DNA from: Clostridiales bacterium
Lineage (GTDB): Bacteria > Bacillota > Clostridia > Christensenellales > Aristaeellaceae
Direction of reading: 5' to 3'
Assembly (NCBI GenBank): GCA_012837525.1
Contig: DUQZ01000062.1
Coordinates: 1-64,000, forward strand
Length of the DNA: 64,000 nt
Both the position numbers and the translations under genes were made by a program. Positions within the stretch are counted from its first letter, which is position 1, and each line of letters begins with the position of its first letter. Shown piece after piece: positions 9,255 to 17,451 of the stretch. A model generated the notes under the pieces. That model was not told the DNA's origin. It did no database searches and saw nothing but the letters and a program-made list of their open reading frames with translations.

Positions 9255-9740
9255 TTATTCTTTGGTAAGCATCTCCTGCAAAGACATGAGATGGGTTAAT
9301 AACAGCGTGCGCAATTCCAGGGTGTTGCCTGTCGCGGTCTGCACCGCGACCTCATAGCGCTCCAGCACGCTGTACAAGGCAGTGATTGCCTCCTGCGGGA
9401 TGATGCGGCCTCCCTCCCCCTTCACCGCGATGCTGATGCCGTTAATCTGCTCCATGGCATAGATATGCTGGCGCACCTGGCTTAATTTGATGGCGGAGCT
9501 GGACTGCACGCTGCCCGTCAGCCGGCTCACGTGCCCAATGGCATCCACCAGATTGCTGTTGATTTTGCTTTCAAACTGTCTGTTTGCCTTGTTTTGATAG
9601 ACAGAGGTTGAGATATACAAGTAGCCAAACACCGCGGCAGCTGCGATGGAAATGACCAGCGCGATGAGCATCAGGCGCTGCTGCGTCTTTGTGCCGTAGG
9701 GTTGAAAGCTTGGTTTTTGCTGGAAACGATAGTAGTTCAT
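9255..9740 (-). CDS. Single-span membrane protein of unknown function
   Basis: I do not recognise this 161-residue protein. Residues 1-22 are polar and Tyr/Phe/Gln-rich, a hydrophobic segment (LMLIALVISIAAAAVFGYLY) lies at about 23-42, and the remaining 115 residues are mostly helical and hydrophilic, so it should have a cytoplasmic N-terminus and an external helical domain. No cysteine or enzymatic motif is visible. It has its own promoter and lies divergent from the ABC cluster that starts at 9875, but nothing ties it functionally to that cluster. Its helical tail resembles a sensor or adaptor domain only in general terms. Confidence 0.75.
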   Translation of the reverse strand: MNYYRFQQKPSFQPYGTKTQQRLMLIALVISIAAAAVFGYLYISTSVYQNKANRQFESKINSNLVDAIGHVSRLTGSVQSSSAIKLSQVRQHIYAMEQINGISIAVKGEGGRIIPQEAITALYSVLERYEVAVQTATGNTLELRTLLLTHLMSLQEMLTKE

Positions 9741-9766
9741 GGCGCCTCTTTTCCTTCAGATGCCCC

Positions 9767-9795
9767 ATTTTACCACGGAACACAAAAGCCCACAA
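9767..9795 (-). promoter_or_regulatory. Promoter of the 9255-9740 gene
   Basis: On the minus strand TTGTGG (9795-9790) and TAAAAT (9772-9767) are separated by 17 bp, and the -10 is preceded by TGG, an extended -10. It lies about 27 bases before the start codon. Confidence 0.55.
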
Positions 9796-9841
9796 GAACA
9801 GGTGTTTTCACAGTTTGTTCACCATAGGGCAAAACAAGCGT

Positions 9842-9849
9842 GGTATACT
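9842..9849 (+). promoter_or_regulatory. Extended -10 promoter of the Gld-like ABC operon
   Basis: TG-G-TATACT is an extended -10 element. The transcription start would be near 9856, just before the GGAGGT ribosome site at 9865-9870. Upstream TTGTTC (9815) is too far for a normal -35. Confidence 0.55.
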
Positions 9850-9874
9850 TTTTTTTGACATTGTGGAGGTTGCT

Positions 9875-10813
9875 TTGATTGTAGCGGAAGGACTCACCCG
9901 GTTTTATGGCAAGTTTGAAGCGGTAAGCGGTATCAGCTTTACCGCTGTTTCGGGTGAAGTGGTCGGTTTGTTGGGCCAAAACGGCGCGGGCAAAAGCACG
10001 GTGATGAACATGCTGGCCGGCTGCTTGACCCCAAGCCGGGGCCGTGTGTTTGTAGGCCAGCACGATCTGTCAAAAAACCCGCATGCGGCAAAGAACCTGG
10101 TTGGCTACTTGCCGGAGGTGCCACCTCTGTATCCGGAACTGACGGTAGCTGAATACTTAAAGTTCTGCTGCCGCATCAAAGGCGTCCATCCAAAGGACAT
10201 CAACCAGCACATCACAGAAATCATGGACCTGGCCGGCATCACGGAGGTGCAGCGCCAGGTGATCGGCAGTTTGTCAAAGGGCTATCGGCAGCGAACAGGA
10301 CTTGCGCAAGCCCTGTGCGGAAACCCGGATATCCTGCTGCTTGATGAACCCACCGCTGGCTTTGACCCCAAACAAGCTGTCGGCTTCCGCAAGCTGATTC
10401 GAAAACTGGCGAAGGACAAGACCATTTTATTCTCTTCCCATTTGCTCAGCGAGGTGCAGGAGATCTGTGACCGCGTCCTGATTATCCACCAGGGCAAACT
10501 GATGATGGACCACCGGATGAACCAGGAGGACGGCATCATCACCTACCGGCTGATTGCCCAGGCTGCCCCTGGCAGGGTGCTTGCGCCGCTGCGCCAGTTA
10601 AGCAGTGTGCAGCGCGTGAAGACCATTGGGGAGCCAAGGCCGGATCAAACCCGTGTGATGGTTCAGACAGACCAAAGCGCGGCGTTTACCAGCCAATTAT
10701 TTACCTTGCTGTCTGGCTTAAATGCTCCCATCATAGAGCTGACCCCCATGCAGGACACGCTGGAAAACCTGTTTTTGAATGTAACCGCGCAGACAGGGGC
10801 ACAGGGATTATGA
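9875..10813 (+). CDS. ABC transporter ATPase (GldA-like)
   Basis: ATPase of an ABC-2 type transporter, 312 residues. Walker A GQNGAGKS is at 34-41, the signature reads LSKGYRQRTGLAQAL, Walker B is ILLLDEPTAGFDP, and the H-loop is in LFSSHLLSEVQ; all catalytic residues are intact. A C-terminal extension of about 90 residues after the nucleotide-binding core is common in GldA-type subunits. I chose TTG 9875 (protein MIVAEGLTRFYG...) because GGAGGT ends 4 bases upstream; the longer frame back to 9689 would run through the promoter and the neighbouring divergent gene. It overlaps the permease gene by 4 bp. Confidence 0.9.
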   Translation: MIVAEGLTRFYGKFEAVSGISFTAVSGEVVGLLGQNGAGKSTVMNMLAGCLTPSRGRVFVGQHDLSKNPHAAKNLVGYLPEVPPLYPELTVAEYLKFCCRIKGVHPKDINQHITEIMDLAGITEVQRQVIGSLSKGYRQRTGLAQALCGNPDILLLDEPTAGFDPKQAVGFRKLIRKLAKDKTILFSSHLLSEVQEICDRVLIIHQGKLMMDHRMNQEDGIITYRLIAQAAPGRVLAPLRQLSSVQRVKTIGEPRPDQTRVMVQTDQSAAFTSQLFTLLSGLNAPIIELTPMQDTLENLFLNVTAQTGAQGL

Positions 10814-11523
10814 GCGCTATTTACAAAAAGGAAATGAAATCCTATTTTTACACTGCGACGGGGTGGCTGTTTATCGCAGTTTTTTTATCCATCGCCGGTT
10901 TGATATTCTATTTGAACAACCTGCTGCCCAGAAACAGTGAGTTGATCCAGTTCTTCAGCATGATGGGCTATGTGTGGATGCTGCTAACCCCCGTGTTGGT
11001 GATGCGGCTGTTCGCGGGTGAGAACAGGCAAAACACCTATCCCCTGCTGCGCAGCGCGCCACTTTCTGTGACCGGCCTTGTTGCCGGTAAATACCTGGCA
11101 GCAATCACCGTTTTGTTAATTGCGGTGGGCTTAAGCTTTCTATACCCTTTGCTTGTAGCGGTGTATGCCAAGCTGTATCTGCCTGAGATATTGACGGGTT
11201 ATATTGGTTTTTTCCTGCAGGGCTGCGCCTTCATCGCGCTGGACATGATGGTGACCAGCAACTTGAAAAGCCATGTATCAGCAGCCGCTCTGTCCTTTGG
11301 GGTCAACCTGTTTGTATGGCTCATCAGCATGCTGTCAAACAGCGCCGCCATACCGCGCTTGTTGAGCCGTCCCATTGCCTTTTTAAGCCTGTATGACCGC
11401 TTTGTGCCCTTCCTCAACGCGCAGTTCAGCTTCGCGAACACCCTGTTTTATCTGCTGTTCATCCTCTGCATGCTGACGCTGTCAACTTTCATCATCACGA
11501 CCTCAAGGGCGCGCAAATCATGA
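10810..11523 (+). CDS. ABC-2 type permease (GldF-like)
   Basis: Membrane subunit of 237 residues with about six transmembrane segments; the first is at about 18-37 (WLFIAVFLSIAGLIFYL). The N-terminal IYKKEMKSYFYTATGWLFIA is typical of the ABC-2 permeases annotated as gliding-motility GldF in Bacteroidetes and found widely elsewhere. It should pair with the ATPase before it. It overlaps both neighbours by 4 bp, so the subunits are made together. The substrate is unknown. Confidence 0.88.
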   Translation: MSAIYKKEMKSYFYTATGWLFIAVFLSIAGLIFYLNNLLPRNSELIQFFSMMGYVWMLLTPVLVMRLFAGENRQNTYPLLRSAPLSVTGLVAGKYLAAITVLLIAVGLSFLYPLLVAVYAKLYLPEILTGYIGFFLQGCAFIALDMMVTSNLKSHVSAAALSFGVNLFVWLISMLSNSAAIPRLLSRPIAFLSLYDRFVPFLNAQFSFANTLFYLLFILCMLTLSTFIITTSRARKS

Positions 11524-12956
11524 GACAGTTTTTCGTGAACCAGTCAAAACGCCTGCTGCCTGCCCTCATCACGCTGGCAATTCTTGCCGCCAGCATTTTC
11601 GCTGTCAGCCTGATGGATGAGCAGGAAAAGAAACGCGCGCTGCGGCTGGATTTCTCCTTCAACAGCATTACAACGCAAAGTGAGCAGACCAAGCGCGTGC
11701 TTGAAAGCCTGCAGCATCCTGTGCACGCCTATGCATTATTTACACCAGGGCGGGAGGACCAATCTTTGATCGGTTTGCTAAACCGCCTGTCAGCCCTGTC
11801 CCCCAATTTCACCTATACGGTAACCAGCCTGGTTGAAAACCCGATGCTGGTCAACACCCTGTCCTCCTCCTTACAGGATGAGCAGGTCACCGCGGATTCC
11901 CTGGTGCTCATGTGCGAACAAACCGGCAGAAACCGCGTGCTGAACACCTATGACTATTTGGCGCAAAGTTTTGACCAAACCCAACAGGCCTTTGTGCTTT
12001 CTGGCATATCCTATGAAAAGAGCATTGTGGAAGCCCTGCTGTACGTCACCCTGGATACAGTGCCCAGCATTAAGATTCTGACAGGTCATGGTGAGATCGG
12101 CGAGACGGATTCCAGCTACATGGAAAGCTTCCTAAAAGGCCATCATTTCCAGATCAGCCGCGTCAACCTGCTGGAGAAGCCGGACTTATCCCCGCAGGAT
12201 CTGCTGATGATTTTATCCCCGCAAAAGGACCTGCTGGACAGCGAGCTGCGCATCCTGACCGATTTTACCAGACAAGGCGGTGCTGTGCTCATCTCCACGG
12301 ACTACAATGACCCGGACAGCCTGCCGAATTTTGATGCCCTCTACCGTCAGATGGGTTTTGCGCGCCTGCCTGGAATTGTGGTTGCCGAAGGCGCTGATCT
12401 GAACGCCTATATTGAGAACCCCCTCTTTTTAACGCCGTATATGGGCATGACAGAACCCACCGCCGCCCTCATCGGCGCGGGGCAGACCCGTCTGCGCCTG
12501 CCCGGCGCCCGGGCGCTTCAGATTACGAGTACTGGCAGCGATGCTAAAGTTGATCCGCTGTTATTAAGCGGCGTTGCCTACATCAAGGATGTGCAAAGCG
12601 CCAGCCAAAGCATTGCCAAGGAAGAAGGCGATGAGGAAGGACAGTTTAACCTTGCCCTGCTGTCGGATTACGCCAGCCCGGACGGCACCCGGTCCCGTTC
12701 GATGATGATTGGCAACTCTGCCATCCTGCTTGATAGCTGGCTGCACCAGGTCACTTATGGCGGGCAGTTTTTGCTGCACATGGTCAACCACTTAAGTGTG
12801 AACGAGCCCATCAATTTGGACATCGCGCCCAAGCAGTTGGTCCGCGAACAGTTGCAAATCACCAATCCCGCTTTGCCCAATCTGGTGATTATCGCGCTGC
12901 CGCTGTTGGTCATCGTGCTGGCCATCCCCGTATTGTTGCGGCGCAGGCACAGATAA
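11520..12956 (+). CDS. GldG-like ABC-associated protein
   Basis: The 478 residues have a transmembrane segment at each end (about 13-31 and about 452-471) and a large extracytoplasmic middle. The layout, and content such as KILTGHGEIGE near residue 180 and FTRQGGAVLISTDYNDPDSL near 257, match the GldG / ABC_transp_aux family, whose middle domain resembles a glutamine-amidotransferase or intraflagellar fold and may bind ligand. It starts 4 bp inside the permease gene and directly abuts the DUF4340 gene. It probably completes the transporter as an extracytoplasmic partner. No catalytic triad could be assigned. Confidence 0.8.
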   Translation: MRQFFVNQSKRLLPALITLAILAASIFAVSLMDEQEKKRALRLDFSFNSITTQSEQTKRVLESLQHPVHAYALFTPGREDQSLIGLLNRLSALSPNFTYTVTSLVENPMLVNTLSSSLQDEQVTADSLVLMCEQTGRNRVLNTYDYLAQSFDQTQQAFVLSGISYEKSIVEALLYVTLDTVPSIKILTGHGEIGETDSSYMESFLKGHHFQISRVNLLEKPDLSPQDLLMILSPQKDLLDSELRILTDFTRQGGAVLISTDYNDPDSLPNFDALYRQMGFARLPGIVVAEGADLNAYIENPLFLTPYMGMTEPTAALIGAGQTRLRLPGARALQITSTGSDAKVDPLLLSGVAYIKDVQSASQSIAKEEGDEEGQFNLALLSDYASPDGTRSRSMMIGNSAILLDSWLHQVTYGGQFLLHMVNHLSVNEPINLDIAPKQLVREQLQITNPALPNLVIIALPLLVIVLAIPVLLRRRHR

Positions 12957-14414
12957 ATGCAACCCATTCGCAAAAAAAATAAATTGAGTCAACGCACACG
13001 CCTTTTGATGGTTGCGGCTGCGGCGGTACTGATTATTGTCACCGTCATTTTGCTTATACAAAATAAACCGCGTTTGGTGCCTCCTGTCCCCCAATCTTCG
13101 GATACCACCTATGAATTGATCAACAGACAAGAAGAGGAGTTGCTGTCATTTCAGGTCACCAACGCCAAAGGCGACCAGTTCACCATCAAGAGAATGGATG
13201 ACAAATATGTGCTTGACGGATTTCCGGACTTTCAGCTGGATGATACGCAAGTGAGGATGATGGTGAAGGACCTCACCCTGCTGATTGCAAGCGACCTGAG
13301 CGGGGACGCGCCGGAGGGGGAGAATTCCCTTGCCATTTTGGGCTTAGGACAGGACGCGCCGCGCGTTACCGCCCATTATCGCGACCAGACACAAACAACC
13401 CTGCGCTTTGGCTTTAACGCGCGGACAGAGATCCCGTCTGATTTCATCATGATTGAAGGCGACAGCAAAATCTACACGACCTCTCCGGAAACCCGTGATC
13501 ACTTTGACCGGGATGTCAGCACCCTGCACCATATCCCTGCCATCAACTTCAACAGCGACCTGATTGAGCGGATTCGCTTTGAGGGCAATGACGCGTTTGT
13601 ACTGCAGCAAACAGACGGATGGTGGGAAATGACACAACCCTACCCCCATGCCGTCAATCAGGCGGGTTTGTCCAGCTTGCTCAACAGCATTGGCAAAATG
13701 CGCTTTGCGCTGTATGTGTCAGAAGCCCACGAGGACAAGCTGGTAGACTTTGGTCTGAAACAACCCAGGCGCAGCATTACATTTGATCTGGCTGAAAGCA
13801 CCATTTCCAGCTATGACAGGGAGGACAAGCTGGTGCACAGCCAGGCAGTCCCCGCGCAGAGCATCCACATCGCGATTGGTGATGATTATGATCGGATTGG
13901 CCTGTATTGTCTGTATGACGGGAAAATTTATCTGTGCAGCAACGCGTCCATGGGTTTTTTGCGGGATGTAAGCAGCAAAGCGATGCAATCAAAAAGCCCC
14001 ATCAACATTCCGATTAACCGCTTACAGCGCATGTCAATCACTGAGCAGGGCGTGACCCAAACCTATGAGATTGACTTTGTGGAAAGCATCCTGCCCAATA
14101 ACGAACTGGCGCGGGACAAGGACGGAAACCTGCTGTTTGACACCTTGGTTTACAAGGATGAGCAGGAAGTAAACAGCCAAGCCTTCTTAAAAACCTACCT
14201 GAGCCTGATGGGCTTGCAGGGCGCAGGACCCCTGCCGGATGGTTTTGCGGCAGATGAAAAGAATGCTATTAAAACATATACTTTTGTGTTGCTGGATGGC
14301 TCATCACGGGAATTGGCCTTATTCCCCTTTGACGCGCTGCATTACGCCATGCGCGTGAATGGGGTGTTCATTGCCTATGTATCGCGTGACGTCGCGGACG
14401 CGATTGTGTTTTAG
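12957..14414 (+). CDS. DUF4340 domain protein, membrane-anchored
   Basis: The 485 residues begin with a positively charged stretch and one transmembrane segment (about 18-37, LLMVAAAAVLIIVTVILLIQ). The rest is extracytoplasmic with repeated beta-strand-like segments such as TTPSTETRDHF-type and DGWWEMTQPYPHAVN motifs of the DUF4340 family. This family regularly follows GldG-like genes, as here, where its ATG comes directly after the GldG stop. A scaffold or substrate-handling part of the transporter is the simplest reading. The stop codon abuts the stop of convergent mnmA with no gap. Confidence 0.8.
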   Translation: MQPIRKKNKLSQRTRLLMVAAAAVLIIVTVILLIQNKPRLVPPVPQSSDTTYELINRQEEELLSFQVTNAKGDQFTIKRMDDKYVLDGFPDFQLDDTQVRMMVKDLTLLIASDLSGDAPEGENSLAILGLGQDAPRVTAHYRDQTQTTLRFGFNARTEIPSDFIMIEGDSKIYTTSPETRDHFDRDVSTLHHIPAINFNSDLIERIRFEGNDAFVLQQTDGWWEMTQPYPHAVNQAGLSSLLNSIGKMRFALYVSEAHEDKLVDFGLKQPRRSITFDLAESTISSYDREDKLVHSQAVPAQSIHIAIGDDYDRIGLYCLYDGKIYLCSNASMGFLRDVSSKAMQSKSPINIPINRLQRMSITEQGVTQTYEIDFVESILPNNELARDKDGNLLFDTLVYKDEQEVNSQAFLKTYLSLMGLQGAGPLPDGFAADEKNAIKTYTFVLLDGSSRELALFPFDALHYAMRVNGVFIAYVSRDVADAIVF

Positions 14415-15476
14415 TTATTCGATGACAATCCCGCCGCCCAGGCAAATCTTTCCCTGATAAAACACAGCGCTTTGGCCGGGTGTGACCGCGCGCTGCGGCG
14501 CATCAAAGACCAGTTCACCTTCCTCACCATGAAAACGCAAGACCGCGCCCTGATCCTGTTGACGATAGCGCAGTTTGACTGACAACTGGATGGCTTGCCC
14601 GTCCGGGACAGGCGGCGCGTCAACCCAGGTGATCTGGTTCAGTTTGGCTTTTTCCTGAAACAGGCTGGGATGGTCTTCGCCCTGGACGACCACCAGTTGG
14701 TTCTTGCCCAGGTCCTTGCGCGCCACAAACCAACTGCGGCCATCCCCGCGCCCGCCGATACCCAGCCCTTTGCGCTGCCCGATGGTGTAATACATCAGGC
14801 CATCATGGCGGCCGATGACCTCCCCCTCAAGGGACACCATGTCGCCCGGCTGGGTGGGCAGATAATTCTTTAAAAACTGTTTAAACCGGCGCTCCCCAAT
14901 GAAGCATATGCCGGTAGAATCTTTTTTATCATAGATGGGGAGATTCGCTTCTTTCGCGATGGCGCGCACCTGGGATTTGAGCAGGCCGCCAACTGGAAAG
15001 AGGCTCTTTTTTAATTGCTCTTTTTTGAGCATGTACAGAAAATAGCTTTGCTCCTTGCCGGGGTCGTCCCCGCGCAGCAACTGGCCCGCCTCATTGGTCT
15101 TGACAAAGTGACCCGTCGCCATATGCTCAGCGCCAATCTTCATCGCGTAGTCCAGGAAGGCTTTGAACTTGATTTCCCGGTTGCACAGAACGTCCGGGTT
15201 GGGTGTTCTGCCAGCCTGGTATTCGCGCAAAAAATGGCTGAATACCCGGTCCTCATACTCTTTGGCAAAATTGACAGAGTAATATGGGATGCCAATCTGC
15301 TCGCAGACATCCTGAACATCGCTCCAGTCCTCCTGGGAGGTGCACACGCCGTGCTCATCCTTCTCTTCCCAGTTGTTCATGAACACGCCAATGACATCAA
15401 AGCCCTGCCGCTTCAGCAACAGGGCGCTGACGGCGGAATCCACCCCGCCGGATATTCCGACTACAACACGGCTCAT
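14415..15476 (-). CDS. mnmA: tRNA-specific 2-thiouridylase MnmA
   Basis: MnmA installs the 2-thio group on U34 of Lys, Glu and Gln tRNAs. At 353 residues it is standard size. The N-type PP-loop [15 protein letters not shown] is at residues 8-22; the first catalytic cysteine is in [12 protein letters not shown] and the second in [12 protein letters not shown], both present. The C-terminal beta domain is complete. Its ATG overlaps the end of the HAD-TMK gene, and it is the last gene of the greA-lysS operon, which places a tRNA(Lys) modifier with lysyl-tRNA synthetase. Confidence 0.97.
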   Translation of the reverse strand: MSRVVVGISGGVDSAVSALLLKRQGFDVIGVFMNNWEEKDEHGVCTSQEDWSDVQDVCEQIGIPYYSVNFAKEYEDRVFSHFLREYQAGRTPNPDVLCNREIKFKAFLDYAMKIGAEHMATGHFVKTNEAGQLLRGDDPGKEQSYFLYMLKKEQLKKSLFPVGGLLKSQVRAIAKEANLPIYDKKDSTGICFIGERRFKQFLKNYLPTQPGDMVSLEGEVIGRHDGLMYYTIGQRKGLGIGGRGDGRSWFVARKDLGKNQLVVVQGEDHPSLFQEKAKLNQITWVDAPPVPDGQAIQLSVKLRYRQQDQGAVLRFHGEEGELVFDAPQRAVTPGQSAVFYQGKICLGGGIVIE

Positions 15477-16747
15477 ATCAATTGTTTCTCCATCAGCCGG
15501 GTTTGCGCCTGCTCATACACACGGGCCGCCACCTCATCAATGCTGCCGCTTGCGTCAATGGGCAAAAAGCGCTCCTCCCGCTGAATCATGTCTTTAAAGG
15601 CGTCAGCCACAGACTGGTGAAAGTCATCCCCGGCAATCTCAAGGCGATCGGCTTCCCGCGTCTGAACCAGGCGCTTAATGCCCTCATCCGGGTTTAAGGA
15701 CAGGAAGATCGTAACATCTGGCATGCACCCCGCGACCGCTGGCGCGTTGATGGCGCGCACCTGGTCAATCCCGATACCGCGGCCTGCCCCCTGGTAGGCG
15801 ATGCTGGAATCCACAAAGCGGTCGCTGATGACCAGTTTGCCTTCCTGTAGCGCGGGAAGTATAACCTGCTTCACATGCTGCGCGCGCGCGGCGGCAAACA
15901 GCAAGGCCTCTGTCACCTTATCCATTTCAAGGTTTTTAAAGTCCAGCAGCAGCTCTCGAATCTTCTCGCCAATTTGGGTACCGCCCGGCTCGCGGGTGAG
16001 CAACACGTCATGTCCGTTTTGACGCAGACGCTCTGCCAGCAATTTCGCCTGGGTGGATTTCCCTGTGCCGTCATTGCCCTCAAAGCTGAGGAAGATGCCG
16101 CGGTTTTTAATGGGCTTTACATCCAGCAGCTCATACAAGTCCTGCACACGATTGGCGTAAAACCTTGTTTCCACCTCTTCAAACTCTGCCCGGCTGCCGT
16201 AGCCGTACAAGGCAGCGATGCCGTCAACCCCGGCTTCCTGCGCGCCGATGACATCAGTGGCGCGGTCGCCAATCATGACTGTTTTGGCGTTCTTTTTCAT
16301 CGCGCGCTGGATCAACTCGCCCTTGCTGGGGTCTTCCCCCGGCTCCGGCCCCGCGACCGCGTCAAAGAAGCGGTATAGATCAAAGGCTTTTAAAATCTGA
16401 ATGCTGGTAGCAAGCGGTTTATGGGTGGCGACACCCAGGCTGACGCCCTGCTTTTTGAGGGCAACCAGCAGCTGCCGGATGCCTGGATACACGCTGTTGT
16501 TCATGGAACCGGTCGAGTTATAAAACTCCCGATAATAATCCTGTGCTTTTGCCGCTTCTTTCGTCGTCATGCCGGAAAACCGCGTAAAGCTGACCATCAG
16601 CGGCGGGCCCAAAAACAGCCGCTGTGTCGCGTCATCCGGCAGCGGCCAGTTCATTTTTTCGTGCGCGTAGCGAATCCCTGCCAGGATACCCGGCGCGGAA
16701 TCCGTCAGCGTGCCATCCAGATCAAAAATAACATTGGTATATTTCAT
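15473..16747 (-). CDS. tmk: Fused HAD phosphatase - thymidylate kinase
   Basis: One 424-residue open frame carries two enzymes. Residues 1-208 are a HAD-superfamily hydrolase of phosphoglycolate-phosphatase type: [12 protein letters not shown] with Asp9 and Asp11, a cap domain, and [17 protein letters not shown] near 157-173. Residues 214-424 are a complete dTMP kinase: Walker A GNDGTGKS 224-231, [18 protein letters not shown], and [20 protein letters not shown]. The kinase half alone is normal length (about 211), so this is a true fusion, not a readthrough. The HAD half may hydrolyse a nucleotide or phosphoglycolate. It lies 7 bp after the 16755 gene and overlaps mnmA. Confidence 0.93.
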   Translation of the reverse strand: MKYTNVIFDLDGTLTDSAPGILAGIRYAHEKMNWPLPDDATQRLFLGPPLMVSFTRFSGMTTKEAAKAQDYYREFYNSTGSMNNSVYPGIRQLLVALKKQGVSLGVATHKPLATSIQILKAFDLYRFFDAVAGPEPGEDPSKGELIQRAMKKNAKTVMIGDRATDVIGAQEAGVDGIAALYGYGSRAEFEEVETRFYANRVQDLYELLDVKPIKNRGIFLSFEGNDGTGKSTQAKLLAERLRQNGHDVLLTREPGGTQIGEKIRELLLDFKNLEMDKVTEALLFAAARAQHVKQVILPALQEGKLVISDRFVDSSIAYQGAGRGIGIDQVRAINAPAVAGCMPDVTIFLSLNPDEGIKRLVQTREADRLEIAGDDFHQSVADAFKDMIQREERFLPIDASGSIDEVAARVYEQAQTRLMEKQLI

Positions 16748-16754
16748 GGGTTTC

Positions 16755-17447
16755 CTACTTGAAGAAATCGGGAATGGGCGCGCGCGTTGCCTGAATCAGC
16801 GCGTTGAGGAAGGTGATGGTGTCCTCCTCGTTCCCGCTGTTGGCGGCGACAGCCAGTACCATATCCCGGTTGTCAATCGCGAGGTCGGTCGCGAAGCGGT
16901 ACAGCCCACGCGCGGGGATACCAAACTGCTGCATTCCGCCAACGGGCACCAAATCACCCTTGTCGTTGGATTCCAGCAATTGCACCTTGCCGCTGTTAAG
17001 GGATAAATCGCCCGCGTCAATGATGCCCTGCTCAATGGCCTCATCCAGCGCCACAAAAGCGCCCTGCGCTGCCAGGCGCTTGAAATCCGCTGAGGAAAGC
17101 ATATAGATGTCCCCCTCCGCGGCCGCGATATAGGTCATCAGCTGGATGTTGGCGTAATAATCATTATCGCCCCCAGCGCCCATCAGCAAGACGGCGTTGA
17201 CAAGCTCTTCTTCCGGCACAGATGCCTTCCAGATTGGCTCCAAGAAGGCGTTGACCGCGTCCTGATCAGCGGTGGAGGACTGAATGTACACATCAATCCG
17301 CGCGTCCTGCGGCGGCCGGTAGGCGGTCTGGGCATAAATCAAGTTCCACAGGCCGAAGGACAAAACGGCGATCAGCACATAGACCCAACCAAAATACAAC
17401 AGATGGGTGCGCAGATCGCCTTTTGTGAGTTTGGTACGCAGTTTCAC
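16755..17447 (-). CDS. Membrane-anchored protein of unknown function
   Basis: I cannot name this 230-residue protein. A transmembrane segment lies at about 17-39 (LYFGWVYVLIAVLSFGLWNL), leaving an external domain of about 190 residues. Parts of that domain (ADFKRLAAQGAFVALDEAI, then a hydrophobic C-terminal half) have the feel of a type 2 substrate-binding protein, as in sugar ABC binding proteins, but it is shorter than usual and no transporter is next to it. The start is GTG 17447, with AGGG overlapping the lysS stop. It is locked into the lysS-tmk operon with gaps of 4 and 7 bp. Confidence 0.75.
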   Translation of the reverse strand: MKLRTKLTKGDLRTHLLYFGWVYVLIAVLSFGLWNLIYAQTAYRPPQDARIDVYIQSSTADQDAVNAFLEPIWKASVPEEELVNAVLLMGAGGDNDYYANIQLMTYIAAAEGDIYMLSSADFKRLAAQGAFVALDEAIEQGIIDAGDLSLNSGKVQLLESNDKGDLVPVGGMQQFGIPARGLYRFATDLAIDNRDMVLAVAANSGNEEDTITFLNALIQATRAPIPDFFK

Positions 17448-17451
17448 AGGG

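Noticed and set aside
9875-14414. Gliding motility locus
   Set aside because: Gld-like ABC genes occur widely outside Bacteroidetes; no other gliding gene is present.
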